In this document: positions 26,826 to 35,449 of the stretch, one piece after another
How positions within the stretch are numbered: position 1 is the stretch's first letter
How the letters are laid out: every line of letters starts with the position of its first letter
NCBI GenBank assembly: GCA_013360215.1
Contig: JABWCP010000012.1
Coordinates: forward strand, 19,530 to 83,529
Direction of reading: 5' to 3'
Length of the DNA: 64,000 nt
DNA from: a bacterium
GTDB lineage: Bacteria > CLD3 > SB21
Translations under genes and position numbers: made by a program
The notes under the pieces: model-generated
Told to the model about the DNA's origin: nothing
The model's database searches: none
Seen by the model: the letters and a program-made list of their open reading frames with translations, nothing else

Positions 26826-27668
26826 GTGAAACCCGTAACAGAAATTAATACGGTTCATTTATTTCCCGAGCTGGACCGATTGCTCATCGCGTGCTTGCGG
26901 AATCTAAGGCCGGAAGACTGGCGTGTACAGACATCAGCCGGTTCGTGGACGGTTCGTGATGTAGCCATACATCTGCTTGACGGTAATATTCGTTTAGTAT
27001 CAGCGATGCGCGACCATCATTTTGCACCGACACCGAACGATCTTTCTTCGTATGAAGCGACGGTACAGTTTCTTAATACACTCAATGCCGACTGGATCAA
27101 AGCTTTTGAGCGAGTCAGTCCGGCGATGATTTGCGAATTGCTTGAAATTACGGGCGCGTGGTACTGTGCTTATTTGAAAACGATACGCCATGATGATGAT
27201 GCGGTATTTCCCGTTACGTGGGCGGGTGAATCCATGTCTAAAAATTGGTTTCATGTCGCTCGGGAGTACACTGAAAAATGGCATCATCAGCAACAAATTC
27301 GTTCATCGCTCGGCGATGAGGTGACACTTTTGCAGAACGTATGGTATTTGCCTTATCTTGATACCAGTATGCGTGCGCTGCCGTATGTATATCGTAATAT
27401 GCCGGCTCCCGACGGCATAGTTTTACAGTTTACAGTATCCGACTTGACTGATGCTAATTGGTTTTTGAAAAGAAATAATAACAAGTGGGAACTTTTCAGT
27501 GGTACCGATCCGAAGCCGCACGCACACATGCGTATCGAAAAAAAAGCGGCTTGGCGTATTTTTACTAAAAATCTGAATGGCGAGCGTGCACGTCCCTATA
27601 TCCACATGCTTGAGGGCGATGATTTTTGGCTTAACCCCTTGCTGAATATGGTGGCTGTCATGGCTTGA
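26826..27668 (+). CDS. DinB-superfamily protein, maleylpyruvate-isomerase N-terminal type
   Basis: 280 residues, GTG start. The first 165 residues form a DinB-like four-helix bundle of the thiol-dependent maleylpyruvate isomerase type: LRPEDWRVQTSAGSWTVRDVAIHLLDG includes the first metal-site histidine, and EKWHHQQQIR would supply the others. The C-terminal half (about 170-280) resembles the sterol-carrier-like tail seen in such proteins. The thiol cofactor and substrate are unknown. Stands alone between the peptidase and an acetyltransferase gene. Confidence 0.65.
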   Translation: MKPVTEINTVHLFPELDRLLIACLRNLRPEDWRVQTSAGSWTVRDVAIHLLDGNIRLVSAMRDHHFAPTPNDLSSYEATVQFLNTLNADWIKAFERVSPAMICELLEITGAWYCAYLKTIRHDDDAVFPVTWAGESMSKNWFHVAREYTEKWHHQQQIRSSLGDEVTLLQNVWYLPYLDTSMRALPYVYRNMPAPDGIVLQFTVSDLTDANWFLKRNNNKWELFSGTDPKPHAHMRIEKKAAWRIFTKNLNGERARPYIHMLEGDDFWLNPLLNMVAVMA

Positions 27669-27710
27669 TTTTTTTATAACCGACGGTCAATAACTTATTT
27701 ATACAATCAA

Positions 27711-28220
27711 ATGAAACCTATGATTATTGCAGAAACAGATCGTTTGATCCTCCGCCGATTGACCCATGAAGATAAACATTTTATCCTGCGCTTGGTCAAC
27801 GAACCATCGTGGTTACGGTTTATCGGAGATCGTAATGTACACAGCCCCGAAGACGCTGTACGTTATATTACCGATGGCCCGATGGCGATGTATGCCAAAT
27901 ACGGATTTGGTTTATTTCTTGTAGTTCTAAAAGGGTCGGATACACCTATCGGCATGTGCGGTTTGCTCAAACGTGACACACTCGAACATGCGGACATCGG
28001 GTTTGCTTTTTTACCGGAATATTGGGGGCAAGGTTATGCGTACGAAGCGGCGGCGGCTACGATGGCTTATGGTCAAAAACAGCACGGCCTCAATAAAATC
28101 ATCGCCATCACTTCACCGGATAATGCGTCTTCTATCAAACTGCTCAAAAAACTCGGCCTCGTCGAAAAAGAAATCATCCAATTACCCGGCTACAGCGGCG
28201 AAACTTTGGTCATGGAATAA
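27711..28220 (+). CDS. GNAT N-acetyltransferase, RimJ/RimL-like
   Basis: 169 residues of a single GNAT domain. TDRLILRRLTHED at the start, FLPEYWGQGYAYEAAAATMAYG as the acetyl-CoA binding region, and ITSPDNASSIKLLKKLGL at the end are typical of the RimJ/RimL group, which acetylates N-terminal or small-molecule amines. An in-frame ATG at 27720 is an alternative start. Last gene before a bidirectional terminator. Confidence 0.8.
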   Translation: MKPMIIAETDRLILRRLTHEDKHFILRLVNEPSWLRFIGDRNVHSPEDAVRYITDGPMAMYAKYGFGLFLVVLKGSDTPIGMCGLLKRDTLEHADIGFAFLPEYWGQGYAYEAAAATMAYGQKQHGLNKIIAITSPDNASSIKLLKKLGLVEKEIIQLPGYSGETLVME

Positions 28221-28250
28221 AAAAAGAGCTGCAATTAGCGGCTCTTTTTT
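28220..28250. terminator. Bidirectional terminator between convergent genes
   Basis: Arms AAAAAAGAGC and GCTCTTTTTT, extended inside by UGC/GCG pairs around a 5-base loop. T-runs on both strands serve the acetyltransferase gene (+) and the lipoprotein gene (-). Confidence 0.85.
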
Positions 28251-28276
28251 CTAGTAAAATAGAATTAATCAAAATT

Positions 28277-29086
28277 CTACATCGCCGATGTATTCAATAT
28301 TTTTGTAGTTTTTTCCTGAAAACGGCGTTTTCTATCTTCGCGTGTACGACGTTCCTGTACATGCGAGGACGATTTTTTAACATTGGAGCCGGCTTCTATA
28401 CCGACAGCAAAAGACATATAGAAAGTATCATCTGATACAATATGCCACATAAATCCGGTACCATCGCCGCCCATGTTACCGGACGCACCGGCTTTAGCGA
28501 TAGGTCCATTGGCGCAATCAATACCATAAATATATAGATACGACTCCGTATCAAGCATGCTGGCCGGAAAAGTAAAGGTATTGCCCTCAAATGCTGAATC
28601 AATTTCAACATAATACCATGATTCGCCATCATAATATTCTAATTCCGCGGAAATATATTTGAAGTCTGAGTTTCCACCGTACGTCGTCAATGTCAACGCG
28701 GTATTCAAAGGAATATAATAATCCGTCGTACTTGCTTTGACACTATCATACATCGTCGGCTGATCTACGGTGCCTGTTATCGTTCCTTCGGTAGTTTTGA
28801 TCGCGATATCTCCATCGCCAAATGAGGCTTCGGATGCAAAATCAAAATCGAATGAATTTTGAAAAACAAATAAATCTTCCACGCCGGTGATGTTTTTTGC
28901 AGTAACCGATTCGATAAACGGCAGAGGATCGCCCATAACAATTCCGTCATAATCAAAATCATTTCCTTCGGAGCCCAAATACTCATGCTGATAAACATAA
29001 GCGATAAGCACATTGGAATTATTGCTGTCGCAGCCCAACATGGTCAGCGTCAGAACACCAAACACAAATAATCTCATACTTTTCAT
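28277..29086 (-). CDS. Lipoprotein of unknown function
   Basis: 269 residues starting at the ATG at 29086 (GAGGGGAT upstream), chosen over an earlier in-frame ATG because it gives a standard lipoprotein signal, TLTMLGC with Cys at 19. The body is acidic and strand-rich (TEGTITGTVDQPTMYD, SAELEYYDGESWYYVEIDS) and ends in a basic tail (RRTREDRKRRFQEKTTK). Not recognised; could be a surface-exposed beta-sandwich. Convergent with the acetyltransferase gene; a 205-bp gap separates it from the divergent subtilase gene. Confidence 0.7.
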   Translation of the reverse strand: MKSMRLFVFGVLTLTMLGCDSNNSNVLIAYVYQHEYLGSEGNDFDYDGIVMGDPLPFIESVTAKNITGVEDLFVFQNSFDFDFASEASFGDGDIAIKTTEGTITGTVDQPTMYDSVKASTTDYYIPLNTALTLTTYGGNSDFKYISAELEYYDGESWYYVEIDSAFEGNTFTFPASMLDTESYLYIYGIDCANGPIAKAGASGNMGGDGTGFMWHIVSDDTFYMSFAVGIEAGSNVKKSSSHVQERRTREDRKRRFQEKTTKILNTSAM

Positions 29087-29291
29087 AAAATCCCCTCTGG
29101 TTTTGTTATACAGGTTAATTATTGATGACACCTGTAATTACGATTGAATACCATTTACGTGAACAAAGTAAATATATTTTATAATGATTACGATGTCCAT
29201 CTCTTTTATGTGCTTATAATAAAAACCGCTTGATTTCCATAACGATAATTGTTTTTATTGATCAATCATGTATCATAAAGTGTACCGTTGA

Positions 29292-30686
29292 TTGAAAAAA
29301 TACCCTGTCCTTTCTTTACGCGAACGCGTCCGGCCGCATGCCGACTATGATGGTAGTGGTGTGACTATCGCTTTTGTGGACAGCGGATATTATCCACATC
29401 CGGAATTGCGCGGTCGTATTCTAAAATTTGTGGATGTGTCATCGGAAGCATTTACGGAAAAAGATTTTCATACAATCCGGCCGTCCAGTTGGCACGGTAC
29501 GATGGTAGCCTGCTCCGCCTGCGGGAACGGCATCTGGTCCAAAGGTTATTATCGCGGAATCGCATCCGGAGCTAATGTAGTTTTGATCAAAGCCTTTGAC
29601 GGTAAAAAAGTAAAATCGTCGTATATCCTTAAATCCCTCACATGGATTATCGCCCATCACAAGCCGTATCATATTCGCGTCGTCAGTGTATCCGTGGGCG
29701 GTGACCGCAATGAACCTTCCGAAAAAAGCCGCATTTGCAAGGCTATTCACCGTTTACATCAGTTAGGCATTACCGTGATTGCGGCGGCCGGCAATAATCC
29801 TTCACGACCGGTGATTCCACCGGCGAGCTGCCGCTTTGCTATCGCCGTCGGAGGTATCTACGATCATAACGACAAAAACCCGGATACGGCCAGCGAATAT
29901 GGTTCCTCCTACGGTATTACTTTAGATGGTCTGAGTAAACCGGAAATCGTAGCGCATGCCCGGTTTTTACCGGCACCAATGCTGCCGGAAAATTTTACAT
30001 ATGCGGAATCGGAAATTCTGCATGTACTTTATAAAACACCGGCCAGTAATCTGAAGCGTAAGTTAAGGTCGTTGATACATAAAACGCGCTTAGACGCGGC
30101 TATTCTTTCTCTCAAGCCGGCAGAAATCAAAAAAGCTATACGGCAACGCATGGACGGCGAAAAATTTATCGCACCGGGTTTTCAACACGTTGATGGCACT
30201 TCATTTGCCGCGCCGATCATAGCCGCCGTAGTGGCGCAAATGCTGGAAGCTAATCCATTGCTGACGCCGACCATGATACGTATGATCCTCGAAACGACGG
30301 CCAAACGTATACCCGGCATTGCACCCGAGAAACAAGGATTCGGCCTCGTTCAAGCCAAGGCTTGTGTAGAACAGGCTTTGATAGAAACGTCTATGCCGGA
30401 AATTCACGAGTCTCCATTGATACTCAAAGATCGCATTGTTTTTTTGTATTACCATCGCAATATCCGCAAGGTCAATCTTGTCGGTGATTTTACGGATTGG
30501 CAAAAGAACAAATTACTCTTCGTTGAAATTCGTCCCGGTGTATGGCGTGTTGATATACCCCTTTTATCAGCCGGGCAATACCAGTACAAATTTTTTGTGG
30601 ATGATACTTTATGGACCGAAGACCCGCTCAATCCGCATAAAACTGCCGACTCGTTCGGAGGAATGAATAACATTCTGCATATCTGA
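29292..30686 (+). CDS. Cytoplasmic-type subtilase fused to a glycogen-binding (CBM48/AMPK-like) domain
   Basis: 464 residues, TTG start forced by an in-frame TGA immediately upstream. The S8 triad is complete: Asp30 (FVDSGYY), His68 (SWHGTMVA) and Ser304 (DGTSFAAP). There is an insertion of about 80 mostly helical residues (about 220-300) before the Ser motif. The last 80 residues (about 383-464) are an early-set/AMPK-beta-type glycogen-binding domain: VNLVGDFTDWQKN, PGVWRVDIPL, GQYQYKFFVDD and DPLNPHKTADSFGGMNN. No signal peptide or propeptide, so it is probably intracellular. Such a fusion suggests a protease directed to glycogen-bound proteins, or that the domain binds something else. Confidence 0.8.
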   Translation: MKKYPVLSLRERVRPHADYDGSGVTIAFVDSGYYPHPELRGRILKFVDVSSEAFTEKDFHTIRPSSWHGTMVACSACGNGIWSKGYYRGIASGANVVLIKAFDGKKVKSSYILKSLTWIIAHHKPYHIRVVSVSVGGDRNEPSEKSRICKAIHRLHQLGITVIAAAGNNPSRPVIPPASCRFAIAVGGIYDHNDKNPDTASEYGSSYGITLDGLSKPEIVAHARFLPAPMLPENFTYAESEILHVLYKTPASNLKRKLRSLIHKTRLDAAILSLKPAEIKKAIRQRMDGEKFIAPGFQHVDGTSFAAPIIAAVVAQMLEANPLLTPTMIRMILETTAKRIPGIAPEKQGFGLVQAKACVEQALIETSMPEIHESPLILKDRIVFLYYHRNIRKVNLVGDFTDWQKNKLLFVEIRPGVWRVDIPLLSAGQYQYKFFVDDTLWTEDPLNPHKTADSFGGMNNILHI

Positions 30687-30707
30687 TCGTCTGTCCTTCA
30701 TACAAAT

Positions 30708-30738
30708 GCCTGCCAACTGCCTCTTTTTCCTTGCAGGC
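30708..30738 (+). terminator. Possible weak terminator after the subtilase gene
   Basis: GCCTGC / GCAGGC six-bp arms with a long loop, followed by TTGTATTTTATTTT. Weak because of the loop length. Confidence 0.35.
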
Positions 30739-30829
30739 TTGTATTTTATTTTCACTCCTGTGAATTAATCTTCTGAATTGCACATCATTAAATCCTTAAT
30801 TTTTAATGTTATGTTTTTGGCATACAAAT

Positions 30830-30845
30830 TGTGATCTCTATCACA
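30830..30845. promoter_or_regulatory. CRP-type operator (TGTGA-N6-TCACA)
   Basis: TGTGATCTCTATCACA matches the CRP/FNR-superfamily consensus perfectly in both half-sites, extended by AAAT on the left. It ends 41 bp before the start codon of the barrel-protein gene at 30886. No CRP-family gene is in the window. From the position it could activate or repress; the -10 box is not obvious. Confidence 0.65.
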
Positions 30846-30885
30846 CGTAGCAATAACATATCAAAAACTTTTAGGGAGTCTCGTC

Positions 30886-31476
30886 ATGAAAAATTTACTG
30901 AAAATCTTCACATTCGTTTTCGCAACCCATGTAATGGTGGCCGCTCAAACGATCGAAGTCGCAAACGAAGAACCGCTTACGCCCGAGCCAAAAAGCACTT
31001 ACTATGAAACCAAAAACCGTATCGGCTTTGCTGCAGGAAATGTATCCGGGGTTGGCTTATCATACGAACGTGATCTTTTTAGAAATTTTTCAGCACTGTT
31101 TGTCATCGGCGGTGTTGCCCAAAAAAGCCAAAGCGATTTTAATACCGGCCTTACTTTCAAATACACTTTTAGCCGAATCAACAAACGTGTCAGTGTCAAT
31201 GTCGTAAGTGGTGGCAGCTATTTTCTTGACATTGACCGTTTTGGGATCTACGACCCTACAACCGGCGATCGCAGTGAATCGGAACGTCGTCGTAACTATA
31301 TCAAAATGGGATTGGGTCTCGGAATGACGGCGTTATTTTTCGACGGACGTTTGGGTATTGATGTCAATTTTATCGGTATGGGCGCCAGCTTTCAGAAAAA
31401 ACAAAACAAGAAAGACTATCAGCTTGGCGATAAACCCATTCGCGGACCTCAAGTTAATCTGACGTATCACTTTTAA
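30886..31476 (+). CDS. Exported outer-membrane-barrel-like protein
   Basis: 196 residues with a signal peptide (about 1-20, ending VAAQ) and GGGAG-type ribosome site. The mature protein alternates strands and turns (NRIGFAAGNVSGVGLSYERD, FSALFVIGGVAQ, GLTFKYTFSRI, VSVNVVSGGSYFLDI, LGIDVNFIGMG) and ends in VNLTYHF, a typical barrel C-terminus. Unknown role. The perfect CRP-type site just upstream predicts control by cAMP or another CRP-family signal, unlike its neighbours. Confidence 0.7.
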   Translation: MKNLLKIFTFVFATHVMVAAQTIEVANEEPLTPEPKSTYYETKNRIGFAAGNVSGVGLSYERDLFRNFSALFVIGGVAQKSQSDFNTGLTFKYTFSRINKRVSVNVVSGGSYFLDIDRFGIYDPTTGDRSESERRRNYIKMGLGLGMTALFFDGRLGIDVNFIGMGASFQKKQNKKDYQLGDKPIRGPQVNLTYHF

Positions 31477-31578
31477 TTCCGATATCGTTTTCACGGGTCC
31501 TGTCGTGCCAAGGGGGTAACATGGGAATCTGAATCTTTTAGAAAACGTATCGGGAGCATCGGATCCTCTCCGGTATTT

Positions 31579-31606
31579 AGGCTGAAAACAAATGTGTTCT
31601 CAGCCT
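31579..31606 (+). terminator. Terminator after the barrel-protein gene
   Basis: AGGCTGA / TCAGCCT arms extended by AACA/TGTT across one mismatch, with a 4-base loop, then TTTT. Confidence 0.7.
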
Positions 31607-31649
31607 TTTGCCGTCATGTGTCCGAATAATCAACGAACTGAAAAAAATC

Positions 31650-31678
31650 TTGACATCCTCGGTCTCTTTTGATATTAT
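31650..31678 (+). promoter_or_regulatory. Sigma-70 promoter of tRNA-Phe
   Basis: TTGACA (31650-31655), 17-bp spacer, TATTAT (31673-31678), 33 bp upstream of the tRNA. Near-consensus. Confidence 0.8.
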
Positions 31679-31711
31679 TGCCTGCCTGAAAATAAAAAAA
31701 CATATGAATTT

Positions 31712-31784
<73 letters not shown>

Positions 31785-31792
31785 CAGCAAAG

Positions 31793-31819
31793 ACCCTTAA
31801 GTTACAACAGCTTAAGGGT
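31793..31819 (+). terminator. Terminator of tRNA-Phe
   Basis: ACCCTTAAG / CTTAAGGGT arms, 9-base loop, then TTTTTAG, 9 bases after the tRNA end. Confidence 0.85.
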
Positions 31820-32062
31820 TTTTAGTTTATGTCCTATGACATTATTTCACGTAGTTTTATTTCTTCCGTGAACTAGTGTATGGTGATGACCGATCGTGCC
31901 GTGATATTTTTTCATTTCTTGAACTTATGGGGCATTTTTTTGTAAGTTATGTATAATTGTGACCGGGCACGTCCCTTGCCACACATCGGTTCCAATGTTC
32001 GTGCTTTCCGGTTACCCCTACCTTTTTTGAAACTGCCGACGCTGTTACGAAAGTAAAGCTTC

Positions 32063-35000
32063 ATGAGTATCACATCTAAAAAAATATTTCGTCGTCTGTT
32101 TTGTTTTTTCCTTTTTCTTTTCATGTTGGCTGCCGATACGAAGGCGCTGGATCCGGAGCGCAGTGTAACGCAATACGTGCACGATGTTTGGTTGAAAGAA
32201 GACGGTTTACCCGGAATCTCCGTACTGTCGTTTTATCAAACCCGTGAAGGGTATTTATGGATCGGTTCGTTTGAAGGATTGGCGCGTTTTGACGGCGCAA
32301 AATTTACGCTTTTCAATCGCCGTTCCATTGATGCTTTTCTCAGTTACGGGCTCTGGCGAATCTTAGAAGATAAACACGGTTATATTTGGATGGGAACCAA
32401 CGGCAACGGTATTTATCGCTTTAAAGATCCTAACTTCCAACGCCTTGCCGTAACCAACGGGCTCACCAATGACAATGTTTTATCACTGGCGATGGATCAG
32501 GATGAAATAGTTTGGGCGGGCACGCGAAAGGGATTAAACAGAATACGAATTATTTCACAAGATAGTTTTGCCGTTGAACCCGTGATGTATCGCAGTAATG
32601 TACTGCAGGACGTTTTTGGGTTGTGTACCGATCACGACGGCACCGTATGGATAGGCGCTACAAATACTATTTATCGTTATGTCGAAGGCCGCCTTGAGGA
32701 GTTTGCAAACATCGGCGAGCGCATCCGTTCGATGTATGTAGATCGCGATAATAGGATATGGATCGGCACCACCAACCCCGGCGTTTTTCAAATTTCAGAA
32801 AATCAACTGCGCCATTTTACAACTAAAAACGGGCTCCCCCCGGAATCCATCTGGCGTGTGTGGTATGACCGTGACGGCAATGTTTGGTTGGGTTCGGATG
32901 GTATGGGTCTTTTTCGCGCCAAACCCGGAAGTTTCCGCGACGAAAACGAATTGATTTCCCTTGAGCAGTTTTCAGAAAAAGAAGGATTAACCAATAATCG
33001 AATTTCGGCGCTTTTTGAGGATCGGGAAGGCAGTTTGTGGATCGGCACATTTCGCGGTGGTCTCAATCGCCTGCGTGACGGAAAATTTATCACTTATGCA
33101 TCCGCCAACGGAATGGTGCACCCGGTTGTTTATCCCATCGTACAGGAACATAACGGCGATATGTGGTTTGGTACGGAGGGCGGTTTGTCGCACTATTCGG
33201 GCAACCGTTTTGTAAATTACACGACGGCCAACGGGCTTTCCAATAATCAGGTACGCGGCATTGTTCGTGATTCCAGGGGCCGCCTGTGGGTCGGCACGTA
33301 CGGTGCGGGTTTAGATATTTTTAATCCGGCCAGTGGACGATTCGCGCCGGCTCCGTCTGCGATTAACCACGCCTTTCGCAACATTCGTGATATGCTTAAA
33401 GACCGCGAAGGCCATCTGTGGATCGGCACTATCAACAGTATCGGATTGATCAAACCAGACGGCAGCCACCGTACTTTTACCATGCAAGACGGCCTGCTTA
33501 CCACATCTATTTTATGTTTGTACGAAGACATCTATGGCAACGTGTGGGCCGGTACGGATGGTGGCGGCGCTGCACGCTACGATCGTAACAAAGGTTTTTT
33601 CAGAGTACTGACGATGAAAGACGGATTGAGCAGCGATATTGTTTTTGCAATACACTGTGACCGGGACAGCGTATATTGGTTTGCGACGCAAAGCGGCATT
33701 ACGCGCTACGATCCACGCGCCACAGATTTGCCGTTTGCTTCGCTCACCGTACGCCAAGGTTTGCCGGCCGATGCGGCATTTGAAATCCTCGAAGATAATC
33801 ACGGTTACATCTGGCTTGGCGGTGCAGAAGGAATTTTTCGCATCAGTAAAAAGGATTTTGAAGATGTCGCGCGCGGTAAAACCAATCAATTGACCCCGCT
33901 TCTTTTTGGCAGACCGGACGGTATGAAGACCAGCCAAACAACCCCTTCGGGACGTGCGCACAAAACATCCGACGGAAAGCTTTGGTTTCCCACCCCTAAA
34001 GGCGCCGTGGTCATCGATCCGGATAAAATAAAAACCAACCCTGTACCGCCACCCGTGGTGATCGAACGATGCATAGCCGATGGGCAATCATGGCCGATAC
34101 AAAACGATGTGGTATTGCCGCCCGGTATTTTGCGAATTGAGTTTCAATACGCCGCTTTGAGTTTTCTCGCTCCGCAGCGCGTATTTCACAAATTTAAACT
34201 CGAAGGATTTGACACCGATTGGATGGATGCCGGTACACGACGCACGGCATTCTACACGGGACTTCATCCCGGCGAATACACTTTTAAAGTCATCGCCTGC
34301 AACAACGACGGCATCTGGGCATCGGAGCCGACTTCGTTTTCTTTTACGATTCGTCCGCATTTTTACGAAACACGGTGGTTTTTGCTTCTCATTTTCGGCG
34401 GTATGATCGCTGCGGCTTTATCATTATACCGTTGGCGTGTTCGCCACTTGATGCACCGTGAAAAGGAACTAGCCGCATTGGTCAAACTGCGCACGCATAA
34501 TCTGGAAGAAGAAAAAAAACGCACCGAGGACGCACGCATCGAAGCCGAACGTCAACGCGAAGAGGCGTTGCGCGCCAATGAGCTTAAAACACAATTTCTC
34601 GGTATGGCATCCCATGACTTAAAAAATCCGTTAGCGGCTATCATAAGTTATACCGATCTGATCATCGAAGCGTATGACGATAAAGCTCAGTCCATGCGCG
34701 ATCTGGGTTATATTCGCAAGGCGGCCCATCGCATGCTTCATCTTATTAACGGTCTTCTCAATACGGTTAGCCTGGAAAGCGGAAAAGTCGTCCTGCAAAA
34801 AGAAAAATTAGATGTATCCGATTTGGTGGAACAGGTTCTTTTTAGTAATCAACAAATGCTGGAACGAAAACGTCAACATGTGCAGGTACAAACTGTACCC
34901 GGACTCTATGTTAACGCCGACCGTGACCGTCTCTACGAAGCGCTGGATAACCTGATCAGTAACGCGATCAAATATTCCGATTACGATAAAACAATACGCG

Positions 35001-35260
35001 TAGATTTGGGCATGAATGAACTTAAAATCATAATTCGAATCACGGATGAAGGTCCCGGAATGACTACCGACGATATGAAAAAACTTTTCGGTAAATTTCA
35101 ACGTCTTTCAGCCAAACCTACCGGCGGAGAGACATCTACAGGCTTGGGTTTGTCTATCGTCAAACAAATCGTCGAAATGCATGAAGGCCAGGTTTGGGCC
35201 GAAAGTGAATTCGGTAAAGGCAGTACCTTTGTCGTGGAGTTGCCAAGATTCACTTCATAG
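32063..35260 (+). CDS. Propeller-domain sensor histidine kinase
   Basis: 1065 residues. Signal/anchor helix (about 12-28), two-component-regulator propeller repeats (about 40-620) with many copies of a DxxGxLWIGT-like motif, a Y_Y_Y domain (about 690-755), a membrane helix (about 770-790), a coiled coil, HisKA with His851 (SHDLKNP), and HATPase with NLISNAIKYS, DEGPGM and TGLGLS. Periplasmic sensing and cytoplasmic kinase as in Bacteroides sugar-sensing hybrids, but there is no receiver or AraC domain, so the partner must be another protein. Paralogous to the next gene; the mature N-termini match closely (LDPERSVTQYVHDVW vs LDPDRRVTQYMHTMW). Confidence 0.88.
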   Translation: MSITSKKIFRRLFCFFLFLFMLAADTKALDPERSVTQYVHDVWLKEDGLPGISVLSFYQTREGYLWIGSFEGLARFDGAKFTLFNRRSIDAFLSYGLWRILEDKHGYIWMGTNGNGIYRFKDPNFQRLAVTNGLTNDNVLSLAMDQDEIVWAGTRKGLNRIRIISQDSFAVEPVMYRSNVLQDVFGLCTDHDGTVWIGATNTIYRYVEGRLEEFANIGERIRSMYVDRDNRIWIGTTNPGVFQISENQLRHFTTKNGLPPESIWRVWYDRDGNVWLGSDGMGLFRAKPGSFRDENELISLEQFSEKEGLTNNRISALFEDREGSLWIGTFRGGLNRLRDGKFITYASANGMVHPVVYPIVQEHNGDMWFGTEGGLSHYSGNRFVNYTTANGLSNNQVRGIVRDSRGRLWVGTYGAGLDIFNPASGRFAPAPSAINHAFRNIRDMLKDREGHLWIGTINSIGLIKPDGSHRTFTMQDGLLTTSILCLYEDIYGNVWAGTDGGGAARYDRNKGFFRVLTMKDGLSSDIVFAIHCDRDSVYWFATQSGITRYDPRATDLPFASLTVRQGLPADAAFEILEDNHGYIWLGGAEGIFRISKKDFEDVARGKTNQLTPLLFGRPDGMKTSQTTPSGRAHKTSDGKLWFPTPKGAVVIDPDKIKTNPVPPPVVIERCIADGQSWPIQNDVVLPPGILRIEFQYAALSFLAPQRVFHKFKLEGFDTDWMDAGTRRTAFYTGLHPGEYTFKVIACNNDGIWASEPTSFSFTIRPHFYETRWFLLLIFGGMIAAALSLYRWRVRHLMHREKELAALVKLRTHNLEEEKKRTEDARIEAERQREEALRANELKTQFLGMASHDLKNPLAAIISYTDLIIEAYDDKAQSMRDLGYIRKAAHRMLHLINGLLNTVSLESGKVVLQKEKLDVSDLVEQVLFSNQQMLERKRQHVQVQTVPGLYVNADRDRLYEALDNLISNAIKYSDYDKTIRVDLGMNELKIIIRITDEGPGMTTDDMKKLFGKFQRLSAKPTGGETSTGLGLSIVKQIVEMHEGQVWAESEFGKGSTFVVELPRFTS

Positions 35261-35449
35261 CAAACGAATCATTTTATCGTTTATACAAGGAAAGACCCAT
35301 CATACAACCAACTCCGATCCGACCGGATTGAATTTTTAATAAAACGGCGGATCGCCACTCACTGTAGCGACCGAGTTTGAATTGGAAATCAAGTTGGCAA
35401 AGGCAGCATATCCATTTTGAATTACATATAAAAAAATCATAGTGTATTT

